From Candidatus Acetothermia bacterium (GTDB lineage: Bacteria; Bipolaricaulota; Bipolaricaulia; UBA7950), in contig JAJHSB010000025.1 of NCBI GenBank assembly GCA_022684035.1, positions 1 through 33,843 of the forward strand: 33,843 bases of DNA. The letters are read 5' to 3'. The position numbers and the translations under genes were made by a program. The notes under the pieces are model-generated. The model had not been told where the DNA came from. It was given only the letters and a program-made list of their open reading frames with translations, and did no database searches. This document shows, in pieces, positions 23,804-31,384 of this stretch. Each line of letters starts with the position of its first letter. The first letter of the stretch is position 1.

Positions 23804-24160
23804 TTGTGCTTTTCAGGGACAAACCCTCTTCAGGAGGAGATTACTATCACACAAATACCGACACAGCCCGATTTGGAACTGGGCTTTTTGCATTTATTAG
23901 TATTGATCGGATATGCGGTGACAAAATCAAAAGAGAGTGTAGAGTTATTTGAGCAAGCCAATAGCGAAGCAGGATGCCGTTGCCTGATTGCTGTTATCGC
24001 TGAGATAGACAAATACCTCAACGAGATATCAGAAGATCCTCTTTTGCAACTCGTTCCTATCGATCATGCTGATCTTAACACCCGTTTGCAGGGAGTTAAA
24101 GAGAAGTTACGAGAGGTAGTAAAGTTCTTTCAGCCGGCTCTCCTTGATCACCGAACGTGA
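23804..24160 (+). CDS. Small hypothetical protein with unclear start
   Basis: The protein of at most 118 residues is not recognised. The body is helical and acidic-amphipathic (LLVLIGYAVTKSKESVELFE, IAVIAEIDKYLNEISEDPLL, LQGVKEKLREVVKFFQPALL) with no membrane segment. The TTG at 23804 lacks a good ribosome-binding site. A strong CAGGAGGAG lies at 23834-23842 and the in-frame codons just downstream are ATT and ATC, so initiation may use a rare start codon, or TTG at 23873. A TATAAT-like box lies at 23770-23775. The stop overlaps the SDR ATG by one base (TGATG), giving translational coupling. Confidence 0.55.
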   Translation: MCFSGTNPLQEEITITQIPTQPDLELGFLHLLVLIGYAVTKSKESVELFEQANSEAGCRCLIAVIAEIDKYLNEISEDPLLQLVPIDHADLNTRLQGVKEKLREVVKFFQPALLDHRT

Positions 24161-24867
24161 TGAGAAAGACAGCAGTTATAACCGGCAGCACCACCGGGAT
24201 CGGACGAGCAATTGCGCATTATTTAGCAGCGGCCGGATTTACGATCGTCCTTAATTACCGGCAGGATGATCACTCCGCAGAAGAGGCAATTGCAGAGATC
24301 AAACAGCAAGCTCCCCTCTCACTTGTTGTCAAAGCTGATGTCGCTTGTGCTGCAGGCGCGAAAAATTTGGTTTCGACCGCTTTAGCTGAATTAGGACGTA
24401 TTGATCTTTTAGTAAATAATGTCGGCGCTTTTCTCCTGAAGAAGTTTGATGAAACTACCTTAACCGAGTGGCAGCAAATTATCGATAGCAATTTAACGAG
24501 CGCCTTTCTTTGTACACAGCAAGTCTTACCGATTATGCGCCGGCAGCGCACTGGACACATCATTAATATTGGGATGGCCAATGCAGAGGTCCTGCGCGCT
24601 GTTCCCAATACTATTCCCTATACCATTGCCAAAGCGGGGATATTGATTATGACCAAATCACTCGCCAAAACAGAAGCGTATTATAATATCAGAGTCAATG
24701 CCGTCAATCCCGGGGTGATCACTACTGCTTATGATTCTGTTGAGATCCCGCTTGGCCGAAGAGGAACCGTTGCTGATATCGCAGCTACGGTTGGTTTTCT
24801 CGTCTCTGATCAGGCAGAGTACATCACCGGCGCTATCATAAACGTCCACGGCGGAGCATTCTTGTGA
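24160..24867 (+). CDS. Short-chain dehydrogenase/reductase with atypical active site
   Basis: The 235-residue SDR has the cofactor motif TGSTTGIGRA near residues 8-17, the NNVG block near 85, and the catalytic Asn in DSNLTSAF near 110. The Y-x3-K pair is present in PYTIAKAG near 149-156, followed by NAVNPGVI. The position of the usual catalytic Ser (in FabG, NISS) reads NIGMANAEV, so the Ser appears to be replaced. The protein resembles FabG-like reductases; the substrate is unknown, and the altered Ser argues against plain FabG annotation. The ATG at 24160 is used because it couples to the upstream stop (TGATG); the GTG at 24157 is an alternative. Confidence 0.82.
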   Translation: MRKTAVITGSTTGIGRAIAHYLAAAGFTIVLNYRQDDHSAEEAIAEIKQQAPLSLVVKADVACAAGAKNLVSTALAELGRIDLLVNNVGAFLLKKFDETTLTEWQQIIDSNLTSAFLCTQQVLPIMRRQRTGHIINIGMANAEVLRAVPNTIPYTIAKAGILIMTKSLAKTEAYYNIRVNAVNPGVITTAYDSVEIPLGRRGTVADIAATVGFLVSDQAEYITGAIINVHGGAFL

Positions 24868-24940
24868 TATTCACTGGGTTCATAACGAAACTACAGAGAA
24901 TTTAAGATAAACCACAGAGGACGCTGAGCAGAGCGAGGGT

Positions 24941-25010
24941 TTCTGGCTTCTGGTTTCTGGCTCCTGACTCCTGACTACTGACTCCTGACTACTGGCTCCT
25001 GTCTTCTGAT
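24941..25010. repeat. Heptanucleotide tandem array, ten units
   Basis: Ten consecutive 7-base units fit TNCTGNC, with substitutions mainly at positions 2, 6 and 7. The invariant spacing of seven with drifting sequence resembles STRR-type heptamer arrays known from cyanobacteria. Confidence 0.85.
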
Positions 25011-25013
25011 TCG

Positions 25014-25074
25014 AGATTGCCACGAGTTCTGCAAACTCTCGCAATGACAAGAAAAAGAAGAGACGCCGCACCCC
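25014..25074. repeat. Palindromic dispersed repeat, copy 1
   Basis: The core pairs ATTGC with GCAAT and GAGTT with AACTC around a short centre, giving an imperfect hairpin. It is followed by a shared tail (CAAGAAAAA ... GAGACGC, then GCACCCC). Copy 2 at 25247-25304 matches over almost the whole length. Confidence 0.8.
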
Positions 25075-25100
25075 TTCCGTCACTGCGAATACCTTCCTCC

Positions 25101-25127
25101 GTCATTGCGAGTATGCGAAGCAATCCC
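25101..25127. repeat. Shorter related hairpin repeat
   Basis: TCATTGCGAG and GCAATCCC flank a short centre, giving the same ATTGC/GCAAT pairing as the larger palindromic repeat but with a different middle. It looks like a diverged member of the same family. Confidence 0.6.
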
Positions 25128-25142
25128 ATTCGTAGAAGAGAG

Positions 25143-25205
<63 letters not shown>

Positions 25206-25246
25206 AGTAATTACCTCTTTTTCTTCACCAATCACTAATTGTTCAA

Positions 25247-25304
25247 GATTGCCACGAGTTCTACGAACTCTCGCAATGACAAGAAAAAAGAGACGCTGCA
25301 CCCC
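25247..25304. repeat. Palindromic dispersed repeat, copy 2
   Basis: Direct repeat of the element at 25014-25074, differing by a few substitutions and a small deletion in the A/G-rich tail. The ATTGC/GCAAT and GAGTT/AACTC pairings are preserved. Confidence 0.8.
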
Positions 25305-25352
25305 GCAATGACATAAAGTAAGGAGCAGAGAGGATGGTGTATTAATAGCAGA

Positions 25353-25793
25353 CTATACTTTAGGATCTTTGCGCTTTGTGTAATAGACGATATCATCGTG
25401 CCGCATATAGCCGAGACGTTCGAAGAGACGTAAGGATATTTTGTTCCAGTCCTCGATCAAGACAGCAATGATCTCAATGCCTTGCTCGCGTAATTGTTCC
25501 TCTACCGCAGAGACCAGCCTCGTAGCGATTCCTTGCTGTTGATATCGGGGAGAGACGGCGAGCCGATTGATCCATCCTTTACGGCTGTCGTGCGTCCCTA
25601 AGATTACTCCAACAAACTCTCCCTCTTGCTCAGCTGCGAGAAAGATTGAACAGGGAGATTCAATTTGTTGAGCGATTTTTTCCTGCTGGTCGCGTCCGTT
25701 CGGTTTAAATGGAAGTCCTGCTTCTTTCCATAACGCACATAATGCTTCATAATCGTCGCGTGTCAGTCTACGAATTTTAATTTTGTTCTGCAT
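25353..25793 (-). CDS. GNAT-family N-acetyltransferase
   Basis: The 146-residue protein has the GNAT fold: the N-terminal strand-helix IKIRRLTRDDYEALCALW, GEFVGVILGTHDSRKGWI near 62, and the acetyl-CoA motif LAVSPRYQQQGIATRLV near 80-97 (Q-x-x-G-x-A type). The late block ISLRLFERLGYMRHDDIVYY near 122-142 is typical. It transfers an acetyl group from acetyl-CoA to an amine or protein N-terminus; the substrate is unknown, and RimI-like proteins share the layout. The ATG at 25793 is chosen because GGAGAT lies eight bases upstream; an in-frame TTG nine codons earlier would engulf it. The gene stands alone, between the repeat region and the tRNA cluster. Confidence 0.88.
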   Translation of the reverse strand: MQNKIKIRRLTRDDYEALCALWKEAGLPFKPNGRDQQEKIAQQIESPCSIFLAAEQEGEFVGVILGTHDSRKGWINRLAVSPRYQQQGIATRLVSAVEEQLREQGIEIIAVLIEDWNKISLRLFERLGYMRHDDIVYYTKRKDPKV

Positions 25794-26054
25794 AGCTTGA
25801 TTATCTCCTATGTTCGTCAAAGGCCAGGGTGGTGCAGTTAGCCTGATCGCGATTCTTCTCAGGTCGATAACACTATTCCGACCAAGATGAAAATGAGATC
25901 AAGTCTACTCTTAACGCTTGCGAGGTAAGACCAGAAATCAAAATAAAAAGGAAACCCGCAATGACAGACTTTGGCTCTGAACCACGAACCCTTTCCGAGC
26001 CGCCTCTCGGCGCGCGATGCACAGAGAGATGAACCCGTCCCGTTGTTTATTATT

Positions 26055-26127
26055 TGCCGAGACCCAGAATCGAACTGGGGACACCAGCCTTTTCAGGGCT
26101 GTGCTCTACCGACTGAGCTATCTCGGC
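26055..26127 (-). tRNA. tRNA-Phe(GAA)
   Basis: 73 nt; acceptor GCCGAGA/TCTCGGC, anticodon stem CAGCC/GGCTG with loop CTGAAAA (GAA). It is the last of six tRNAs on this strand. No encoded CCA. The 260 bases between it and the GNAT gene hold no gene. Confidence 0.96.
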
Positions 26128-26136
26128 TCATCTCTG

Positions 26137-26212
26137 CGGGGACGACCGGATTTGAACCGGCGATCTCTGGAGTGACAATCCAGCGTCGTAGACCAAGCTA
26201 GACCACGCCCCC
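26137..26212 (-). tRNA. tRNA-Asp(GTC)
   Basis: 76 nt; acceptor GGGGGCG/CGTCCCC with one G-T pair, anticodon stem CTGGA/TCCAG with loop TTGTCAC (GTC), T arm GCCGG/CCGGT. No encoded CCA. Confidence 0.94.
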
Positions 26213-26228
26213 CAAAAATAACAGAATT

Positions 26229-26301
26229 TGGGCGAAACAGGACTTGAACCTGTGACCTTCCGGATGTAAGCCGGATGCTCTTCCAACTGAGCTATTCGCC
26301 C
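26229..26301 (-). tRNA. tRNA-Val(TAC)
   Basis: 73 nt; acceptor GGGCGAA/TTCGCCC, anticodon stem TCCGG/CCGGA with loop CTTACAT (TAC). No encoded CCA. Confidence 0.96.
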
Positions 26302-26351
26302 ATTATACCACTACTATTTCTACAATGCAATAATGCTCAGTTGAGTTTTAT

Positions 26352-26424
26352 CGTCCCCAAGGGGATTTGAACCCCTGCCGCCGGGATGAAAACCCGGTAT
26401 CCTGGGCCACTAGATGATGGGGAC
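26352..26424 (-). tRNA. tRNA-Glu(TTC)
   Basis: 73 nt; acceptor GTCCCCA/TGGGGAC, anticodon stem CCGGG/CCCGG with loop TTTTCAT (TTC), discriminator G. No encoded CCA. Confidence 0.95.
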
Positions 26425-26463
26425 ATACCATATCTTTCCAATTCAGCAGTCTATTATAATGAT

Positions 26464-26535
26464 TGAGTCGTGCTGGGATCGAACCAGCGACCCCCTGATT
26501 AAAAGTCAGGTGCTCTACCACTGAGCTAACGACTC
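26464..26535 (-). tRNA. tRNA-Lys(TTT)
   Basis: 72 nt; acceptor GAGTCGT/ACGACTC, anticodon stem CCTGA/TCAGG with loop CTTTTAA (TTT). No encoded CCA. Confidence 0.96.
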
Positions 26536-26582
26536 GTCGCCGGAACAGATAAACTATTCCGGCAAAGTACTGCTACTTATTT

Positions 26583-26654
26583 TGGGTCGTGCAGGACTCG
26601 AACCTGCAACCTACGGATTAAGAGTCCGTTGCTCTACCATTGAGCCAACGACCC
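26583..26654 (-). tRNA. tRNA-Lys(CTT)
   Basis: 72 nt; acceptor GGGTCGT/ACGACCC, anticodon stem ACGGA/TCCGT with loop CTCTTAA (CTT). It is the first tRNA of the operon, about 67 bases downstream of the -10 box. No encoded CCA. Confidence 0.96.
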
Positions 26655-26720
26655 GTGAAAATTTAGCTCAATACCGTGCGGAAGGATCTCTTCAGTGCCG
26701 CTATGTCAATTACTATACTA

Positions 26721-26749
26721 ATAATAAACGTTAGCCACGGAGCTGTCAA
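26721..26749 (-). promoter_or_regulatory. Sigma-70 promoter of the six-tRNA operon
   Basis: On the minus strand TTGACA (26749-26744) is followed by a 17-base spacer and TATTAT (26726-26721). This near-consensus promoter should drive the Lys-Lys-Glu-Val-Asp-Phe tRNA transcript. It lies within the gap shared with the divergent rarA gene. Confidence 0.75.
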
Positions 26750-26802
26750 GGATTTTGACTGGTTTGCTGAATAGGAGTCCGTTCGCTATTATCTCCTGTA
26801 AG

Positions 26803-28077
26803 ATGAAGAGATTACAACTTACCGCGAGCGACCCCCAACCACTCGCTGAGCGAATGCGTCCAACTACAATGGCCGAATTCACCGGACAGAGCGCGATATT
26901 AGGACAAAATGGTCCATTACGGGTATTGCTTGATCAGAGAAGTTATCACTCATTTCTATTCTGGGGGCCGCCTGGAACAGGTAAGACTACGATCGGAAGA
27001 ATCATCGCTAATCAATCAGGAACCAATTTTGTTCATCTCTCCGCTGCACTGGCAGGAGTGAAGGAAGTGCGATTCGCTCTGCAGCGGTCTCAGCAACGCT
27101 ATAAACTGCACGGAAAGCGGGATCTTCTCTTTATCGATGAAATTCATCGGTTCAATCGGGGACAGCAGGATGTTCTCCTTCCCTTTCTCGAACAAGGGAG
27201 TGTGATCTTTATTGGGGCGACGACTGAGAACCCTTCCTTTGCCTTAACCAGTGCCCTCCTCTCCCGCTGCCAATTATTCGTCTTCTCACTCCTCAGCGAT
27301 GCGGAGATAAAGATTATTCTGCGGCGTGCTTTGATCGATGAGCGAGGGCTGGCAGGCAAGTACTCGCTCACTGATGCGGCTGAAGCAGTGTTAGTAGCGC
27401 TTTCTGATGGCGATGGGCGGCGTGCTCTCTCTTACCTTGAACTGGCGGCCGCACTTACTACTAAAAGTAATATAATCGATCAAGCAACAATCATCCACGC
27501 TGTAGGAAGGAAAGGACTTAGTTATGATCGGGCGGGAGAGGAGCATTATAATTTGATCTCCGCCTTTCACAAATCGATTCGCAACAGCGATCCCGATGCA
27601 GCGCTGTATTGGCTTGCCCGGATGATCGAAGGCGGAGAAGATCCATTGTATATTGCGCGGAGATTGATCCGTATCGCAAGCGAAGATATCGGTCTTGCTG
27701 ATCCCGCAGCGCTGTCACTTGCCGTAGCCGCCCATAACGCAGTGGCAGCAATAGGATTACCCGAATGTGACCTTGCACTGGCCGAAATAGCGATATATCT
27801 TGCTGATGCACCGAAAAACAACGCTCTTTATACCGGATTGGCAGCGGCGCGCAAAGATGTGTTACAGACAGTGAATGAACCGGTGCCATTGCATCTTCGC
27901 AATGCCCCTACTCAGATGATGAAAGAGATTGGCTATGGTAAAGGGTACAAATATGCGCATGATTACAGTGGCAAAAAGACAGATATGGAATGTTTGCCGC
28001 CTTCTTTACGCGGAAGACGTTATTATCAACCGGAATGTAACGGACAAAAGAGCGCCGAAGACAAGAGCAGGGAATAG
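26803..28077 (+). CDS. rarA: Replication-associated recombination protein A (AAA+ ATPase)
   Basis: RarA (MgsA) is a clamp-loader-like AAA+ ATPase that acts at stalled replication forks. The 424-residue protein has the family start PLAERMRPTTMAEFTGQSAI, Walker A GPPGTGKTT near residue 55, Walker B LLFIDEIHRFNRGQQD near 107, sensor 1 FIGATTENPSFAL near 138 and LSRCQLFVFSLL. The C-terminal tetramerisation region has DGDGRRALSYLELA and LIRIASEDIGLADPAAL, and the end GRRYYQPE is typical. The ATG at 26803 gives a normal N-terminus; the in-frame TTG at 26755 adds sixteen residues unlike the family. It is transcribed divergently from the tRNA operon. Confidence 0.95.
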   Translation: MKRLQLTASDPQPLAERMRPTTMAEFTGQSAILGQNGPLRVLLDQRSYHSFLFWGPPGTGKTTIGRIIANQSGTNFVHLSAALAGVKEVRFALQRSQQRYKLHGKRDLLFIDEIHRFNRGQQDVLLPFLEQGSVIFIGATTENPSFALTSALLSRCQLFVFSLLSDAEIKIILRRALIDERGLAGKYSLTDAAEAVLVALSDGDGRRALSYLELAAALTTKSNIIDQATIIHAVGRKGLSYDRAGEEHYNLISAFHKSIRNSDPDAALYWLARMIEGGEDPLYIARRLIRIASEDIGLADPAALSLAVAAHNAVAAIGLPECDLALAEIAIYLADAPKNNALYTGLAAARKDVLQTVNEPVPLHLRNAPTQMMKEIGYGKGYKYAHDYSGKKTDMECLPPSLRGRRYYQPECNGQKSAEDKSRE

Positions 28078-28095
28078 GTATCTGTTTATTGTTGC

Positions 28096-28123
28096 TTGAC
28101 ATTTTCTCTTCAGGTGGTATAGT
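28096..28123 (+). promoter_or_regulatory. Sigma-70 promoter of the ABC importer operon
   Basis: TTGACA at 28096-28101 and TATAGT at 28118-28123 are separated by 16 bases. Transcription should begin near 28130, inside the palindrome listed next, about 55 bases before the start codon at 28184. Confidence 0.72.
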
Positions 28124-28158
28124 TATCCTTAGTGGGATAATATATCCCGCTAAGGATA
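28124..28158. promoter_or_regulatory. Palindromic operator candidate over the transcription start
   Basis: Two 16-base arms (TATCCTTAGTGGGATA and TATCCCGCTAAGGATA) separated by ATA pair with a single G-T mismatch. The palindrome abuts the -10 box and covers the predicted start site, the classic place for a repressor. Given the importer downstream, a metal- or ligand-responsive repressor (Fur, DtxR or similar) is a reasonable guess, though the sequence is not a canonical Fur box. An RNA hairpin in the leader is the alternative. Confidence 0.6.
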
Positions 28159-28183
28159 TAGAACCAAAAGGAGGTTTTTTGAT

Positions 28184-29101
28184 ATGAGGAGTATAAAGAA
28201 ATTTTGCTTGACGTTGTCGGTGGCGATTCTTATTACCGCAATAACGGTCGTTAGCCTTGCAGCGCCAGTAACGATCATTGATGGCCTCGGAAGAGTGGTC
28301 ACGATCGAGGCACGACCAGAGCGGATCATTTCTCTTGCTCCGTCCAATACTGAGATCTTATTTGCGCTCGGATTGGAAGATCGAGTGGTGGGCGTGACAT
28401 ACTTATGTGACTATCCGCTTGCTGCGTTAGCGAAGGAGAAGGTAGGTGGATTCTTCCCACCGGACATAGAGAGGATAATCGTTCTTAACCCTGATCTGAT
28501 ATTAGCTGATGCTGATTATATCCACGCGCACAAGTTTATTTCAGCGCTGGAGGTGAAAGGACTTACAGTCGTTGCTTTAAAGGCCGAAGATTTGCTCGGG
28601 ATACTCTACAATATTGTGCTGGTGGGAAGAATAGCCGGAGTAGAACGCGAAGCATTTACGCTTGTAGCACAAATGCACCGCCGGATCGAAGCAGTAACCG
28701 AGCGAGTAGCGCACCTCACTGAAGAGGAACGACCGAATGTCTTCTGGATCACATGGGCTGATCCGATATGGACGTCAGGCAGCGGGACATTCATCCATCA
28801 ACTTATCCTTGCCGCAGGTGGTAGGAATATCTTCGGCAATCTCGACGGATGGATAATGGTCACGCTCGAAGCGCTTATTGAACGAGATCCAACAGTGATC
28901 ATCGGAGTTGCATACCATGGAGTAAGTATGCCTGCAAAATGGGCTGCCACTGAACCCCGACTTGCAGATATAACAGCCCGTATATTGGGGCGGGTCTATA
29001 TAGTTGAGGCAAGTCTGGTCGAGCGACCCGGCCCGCGAATAGTGTATGGATTAGAAGCGATAGCAAGGCTCCTCCATCCCGAGCTGTTCGTTAGATTGTA
29101 A
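28184..29101 (+). CDS. Periplasmic binding protein of a cobalamin/iron-chelate ABC importer
   Basis: The 305-residue protein has a signal peptide (KKFCLTLSVAILITAITVVSLA) and the type III periplasmic-binding fold of the BtuF/FecB/FepB family (PF01497). Visible blocks are VTIIDGLGRVVTIEARPERI near 28-47, SLAPSNTEILFALGLEDRVVG near 49-69, LNPDLILADADYIH near 103, and the C-terminal lobe with GRNIFGNLDGWIMVTLEAL near 210. It delivers the ligand to the permease encoded next. Vitamin B12, haem or siderophore cannot be distinguished from the sequence. The ATG at 28184 has AAAGGAGG upstream. Confidence 0.9.
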   Translation: MRSIKKFCLTLSVAILITAITVVSLAAPVTIIDGLGRVVTIEARPERIISLAPSNTEILFALGLEDRVVGVTYLCDYPLAALAKEKVGGFFPPDIERIIVLNPDLILADADYIHAHKFISALEVKGLTVVALKAEDLLGILYNIVLVGRIAGVEREAFTLVAQMHRRIEAVTERVAHLTEEERPNVFWITWADPIWTSGSGTFIHQLILAAGGRNIFGNLDGWIMVTLEALIERDPTVIIGVAYHGVSMPAKWAATEPRLADITARILGRVYIVEASLVERPGPRIVYGLEAIARLLHPELFVRL

Positions 29102-29102
29102 A

Positions 29103-29130
29103 GTTAGGAGTCACGAGTCGTAGGTTAAGA
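29103..29130. repeat. Short heptanucleotide array, four units
   Basis: GTTAGGA, GTCACGA, GTCGTAG and GTTAAGA follow each other at a period of seven, starting two bases after the stop of the binding-protein gene. Similarity between units is loose. Confidence 0.5.
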
Positions 29131-29135
29131 AATAA

Positions 29136-29169
29136 CCCGTAGAGGCATGGCATGCCGTGCTTCTACGGG
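29136..29169. repeat. 34-base palindrome inside the importer operon
   Basis: A palindrome with arms CCCGTAGAGGCATGGCA and TGCCGTGCTTCTACGGG, differing from perfect symmetry at only two pairs (both G-T in RNA). It lies between the binding-protein and permease genes and resembles palindromic repeats dispersed in many bacterial genomes. It could act as an mRNA processing or stabilising hairpin. Confidence 0.75.
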
Positions 29170-29197
29170 CTACAGGCCACAAGCCTCTTCTGACCCA

Positions 29198-30316
29198 ATG
29201 AACTCTATAAATCTAATGAACCATACAAATCCCCCAGGAAAGATTACAACCGGCCAGCCAGCAGCTCCAGTTTCGCTCGCTGCACATCGGAGAAACAGAG
29301 TTTATACGATTATTACACTTTCCGGATTACTTGGGCTAACAATTTTAGTTGCTTCTACCATTGGCAGCGCTCAAATACCTTTCCGTACATCTTTTGCGAT
29401 CATCTTATCGCGGTTGCCGCTGATTGATATTACGCCCGCATGGCCCAGAGGGTTTGAGACGATCATTCTGTATGTCAGGCTACCCCGCATTATGATGGCC
29501 GGACTGGTGGGAGCCGCTCTGGCGGTGGCCGGAGCTGCCTACCAAGGGTTACTTCGTAATCCACTGGCTGATCCATATCTGATCGGTGTTGCACCAGGAG
29601 CAGGGTTAGGAGCTACCATCGGCTTTCTCGTTCTGCTTACCTTTCCATGGATTGGCTTTGGGCTGATCCCTCTATTTGCGTTTATTGGCGCTTTAGGAGC
29701 AGTTGCCGTTGTCTATACTTTGGCGCGTGTCGGCAAGACTTTGCCGATTACGACTCTCATTTTGGCTGGGGTGGCGATTGGTGCTTTTTTATCTGCGATT
29801 ACATCATATCTGTTTACCCATTTCGGCCGATATTTACATGGAATCATATTCTGGCTGATGGGAGGATTATCAATGAGCAATTGGAATGAGGTGAGATTAA
29901 TCTTTCCGTGGATTATTATTGGAATTGTAGTTATCTGGATTCACTTCCGCCCGCTCAATGTAATGCAACTCGATGAGGACCAAGCACAACAATTAGGAAT
30001 CAAAGTAGAGAGGGTGAAAATTATTCTGATCATTGCAGCCACTCTTATCACTGCCGTTGCGGTCTCCTTTACCGGGCTCATCGGCTTTGTTGGACTCATT
30101 ATCCCGCATGCGGTAAGGCTTATCTGGGGTCCGGACCATCGTTATCTCTTACCGCTGTCAGCTCTGGTCGGCAGCATCTTTCTCATTCTGGCCGATGCCG
30201 CAGCCCATGGACTGATCCCGCCGCGAGAGATTCCAGTGGGAGTGGTTACCGCCTTATGTGGAGCGCCTTTCTTTCTCTACTTGCTGCGGCGAAAGAAAGG
30301 GCTCTCTTTTTTCTAA
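29198..30316 (+). CDS. FecCD/BtuC-family ABC importer permease
   Basis: The 372-residue inner-membrane protein has about ten membrane segments. It carries family hallmarks: LPRIMMAGLVGAALAVAGAA near residue 90, then GLLRNPLADPYLIGVAPGAG; LGIKVERVKIILIIAATLIT near 268; and FTGLIGFVGLIIPHAVRLIWG near 290, followed by the coupling region. It forms the channel for the ligand delivered by the upstream binding protein. The start is uncertain: ATG at 29198 or 29216, neither with a clear ribosome-binding site. An upstream start at 29147 would lie in the palindromic repeat and is rejected. The ATPase gene follows after four bases. Confidence 0.88.
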   Translation: MNSINLMNHTNPPGKITTGQPAAPVSLAAHRRNRVYTIITLSGLLGLTILVASTIGSAQIPFRTSFAIILSRLPLIDITPAWPRGFETIILYVRLPRIMMAGLVGAALAVAGAAYQGLLRNPLADPYLIGVAPGAGLGATIGFLVLLTFPWIGFGLIPLFAFIGALGAVAVVYTLARVGKTLPITTLILAGVAIGAFLSAITSYLFTHFGRYLHGIIFWLMGGLSMSNWNEVRLIFPWIIIGIVVIWIHFRPLNVMQLDEDQAQQLGIKVERVKIILIIAATLITAVAVSFTGLIGFVGLIIPHAVRLIWGPDHRYLLPLSALVGSIFLILADAAAHGLIPPREIPVGVVTALCGAPFFLYLLRRKKGLSFF

Positions 30317-30320
30317 TTCA

Positions 30321-31127
30321 ATGATCGAGCTTAAAGACGTCAGCATAGGATATAACCGAAGACCGATCTTAACGGGAATCAATTTCCAGGTAGCCTCGGA
30401 AGAGATAGTCGGCCTTATCGGTCCCAATGCATCAGGAAAAACAACCCTACTTAAAGGAATAAACCGACTGGTCCGACTCTTCACCGGTCGAATTCTCGTA
30501 AACGGCATTGATATAGCGATCATCGACCGCGGGGCACTCGCCCGTCTTCTTGCCACAGTACCGCAAAATCCGACCCTGCCCGCAGCGTTTACCGCCTTTG
30601 AACTGGTCCTGATGGGGAGGACTCCTCATCTGGGACTGCTGCGCTATGAAGGGAGCAAGGATATAGCCATTGCATGGCAAGCGATGGAAGCGACTCAAAC
30701 TGCCTACCTTGCCGAGCGCCGGATAGGAGAGCTCTCCGGAGGAGAACGGCAGCAGTTGGTCATTGCCCGTGCTCTCACCCAACAGCCAAAGGCAATTCTT
30801 CTTGATGAGCCGACAGCAAACTTGGATATCAATCACCAGATTGAGACTTTAAACCTGATTAAGAGACTCTGTCGTGAGCAGAGACTGGCTGCTATAATCG
30901 CCCAGCATGACTTGAATCTTGCAGCGCAGTACTGCGACCAAGTAGTGCTGCTGCACCGAGGCGAGATCTATGCCAAAGGGACCCCGCAGGATGTAATTAC
31001 GACGCAGAACATTAAAGCGGTCTACGGAGCCGAAGTAGCTATCCATCCTCATCCAGTCAATCAGCTGCCCGTACTCTATATTACGGCAGGTGAAGATAAA
31101 GAAGTACTTGCAAAGGGAAAGAGGTAA
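30321..31127 (+). CDS. ABC importer ATPase (BtuD/FecE family)
   Basis: The 268-residue protein powers the upstream permease. Walker A is GPNASGKTT near residues 36-44, the Q-loop is VPQNPTLP near 81, and the signature is LSGGERQQLVIARAL near 138. Walker B with the D-loop is ILLDEPTANLD near 160, and the H-loop is IIAQHDLNLAA near 193. The start at 30321 gives MIELKDVSIGY as in the family and follows the permease stop by four bases; a longer frame overlapping the permease gene is rejected. Together with the two preceding genes it completes a B12- or iron-chelate-type importer. Confidence 0.92.
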   Translation: MIELKDVSIGYNRRPILTGINFQVASEEIVGLIGPNASGKTTLLKGINRLVRLFTGRILVNGIDIAIIDRGALARLLATVPQNPTLPAAFTAFELVLMGRTPHLGLLRYEGSKDIAIAWQAMEATQTAYLAERRIGELSGGERQQLVIARALTQQPKAILLDEPTANLDINHQIETLNLIKRLCREQRLAAIIAQHDLNLAAQYCDQVVLLHRGEIYAKGTPQDVITTQNIKAVYGAEVAIHPHPVNQLPVLYITAGEDKEVLAKGKR

Positions 31128-31233
31128 TAGTTGATTGGTAATGGGTGAATGGTTAAGAGAAAGAAAAACAAGATGGAGTGGCACGCCGCGCCGGAAAAGG
31201 TTAAGAAGTTTACAGTTTGAAGTTCAGAAAGAA

Positions 31234-31268
31234 TCCGTAGTTTGTAATCCGTGATCTGTGGTCCGTGG
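31234..31268. repeat. Heptanucleotide tandem array, five units
   Basis: TCCGTAG, TTTGTAA, TCCGTGA, TCTGTGG and TCCGTGG form a degenerate array of period seven, in the same style as the arrays near 25 kb. Confidence 0.65.
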
Positions 31269-31308
31269 TTCTCCCTTAATTCTTACTCCCTCTTTTCTTT
31301 CTGGGACC

Positions 31309-31325
31309 GCAGGCGTCTCGCCTGC
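31309..31325. repeat. Perfect hairpin GCAGGCG-TCT-CGCCTGC
   Basis: A perfect 7-bp stem with a 3-base loop, flanked by GGGA and TCCC that can extend the pairing. It lacks a T-tract. Similar GC-rich mini-hairpins are dispersed in many genomes. Confidence 0.65.
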
Positions 31326-31349
31326 AATTCCCTAATTCCTCTCTTTTCT

Positions 31350-31384
31350 GTCATTGCGAGAGTTCGGAGAACTCGTGGCAATCT
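31350..31384. repeat. Palindromic dispersed repeat, copy 3 (inverted)
   Basis: Matches the repeat at 25014 and 25247 in the opposite orientation: TCATTGCGAGAGTT, a short centre, then AACTCGTGGCAATCTC. The A-rich tail is absent. Confidence 0.78.

Noticed and set aside
23788-23952. 54-codon open frame (MSKKKVV...) overlapping the small hypothetical gene
   Set aside because: It overlaps a longer frame that is coupled to the SDR, and nothing in the peptide looks like a known family.
28124-28183. Cobalamin riboswitch upstream of the importer
   Set aside because: The leader is only about 55 bases and shows a simple palindrome; no B12-box-like segment or multi-stem architecture is visible.
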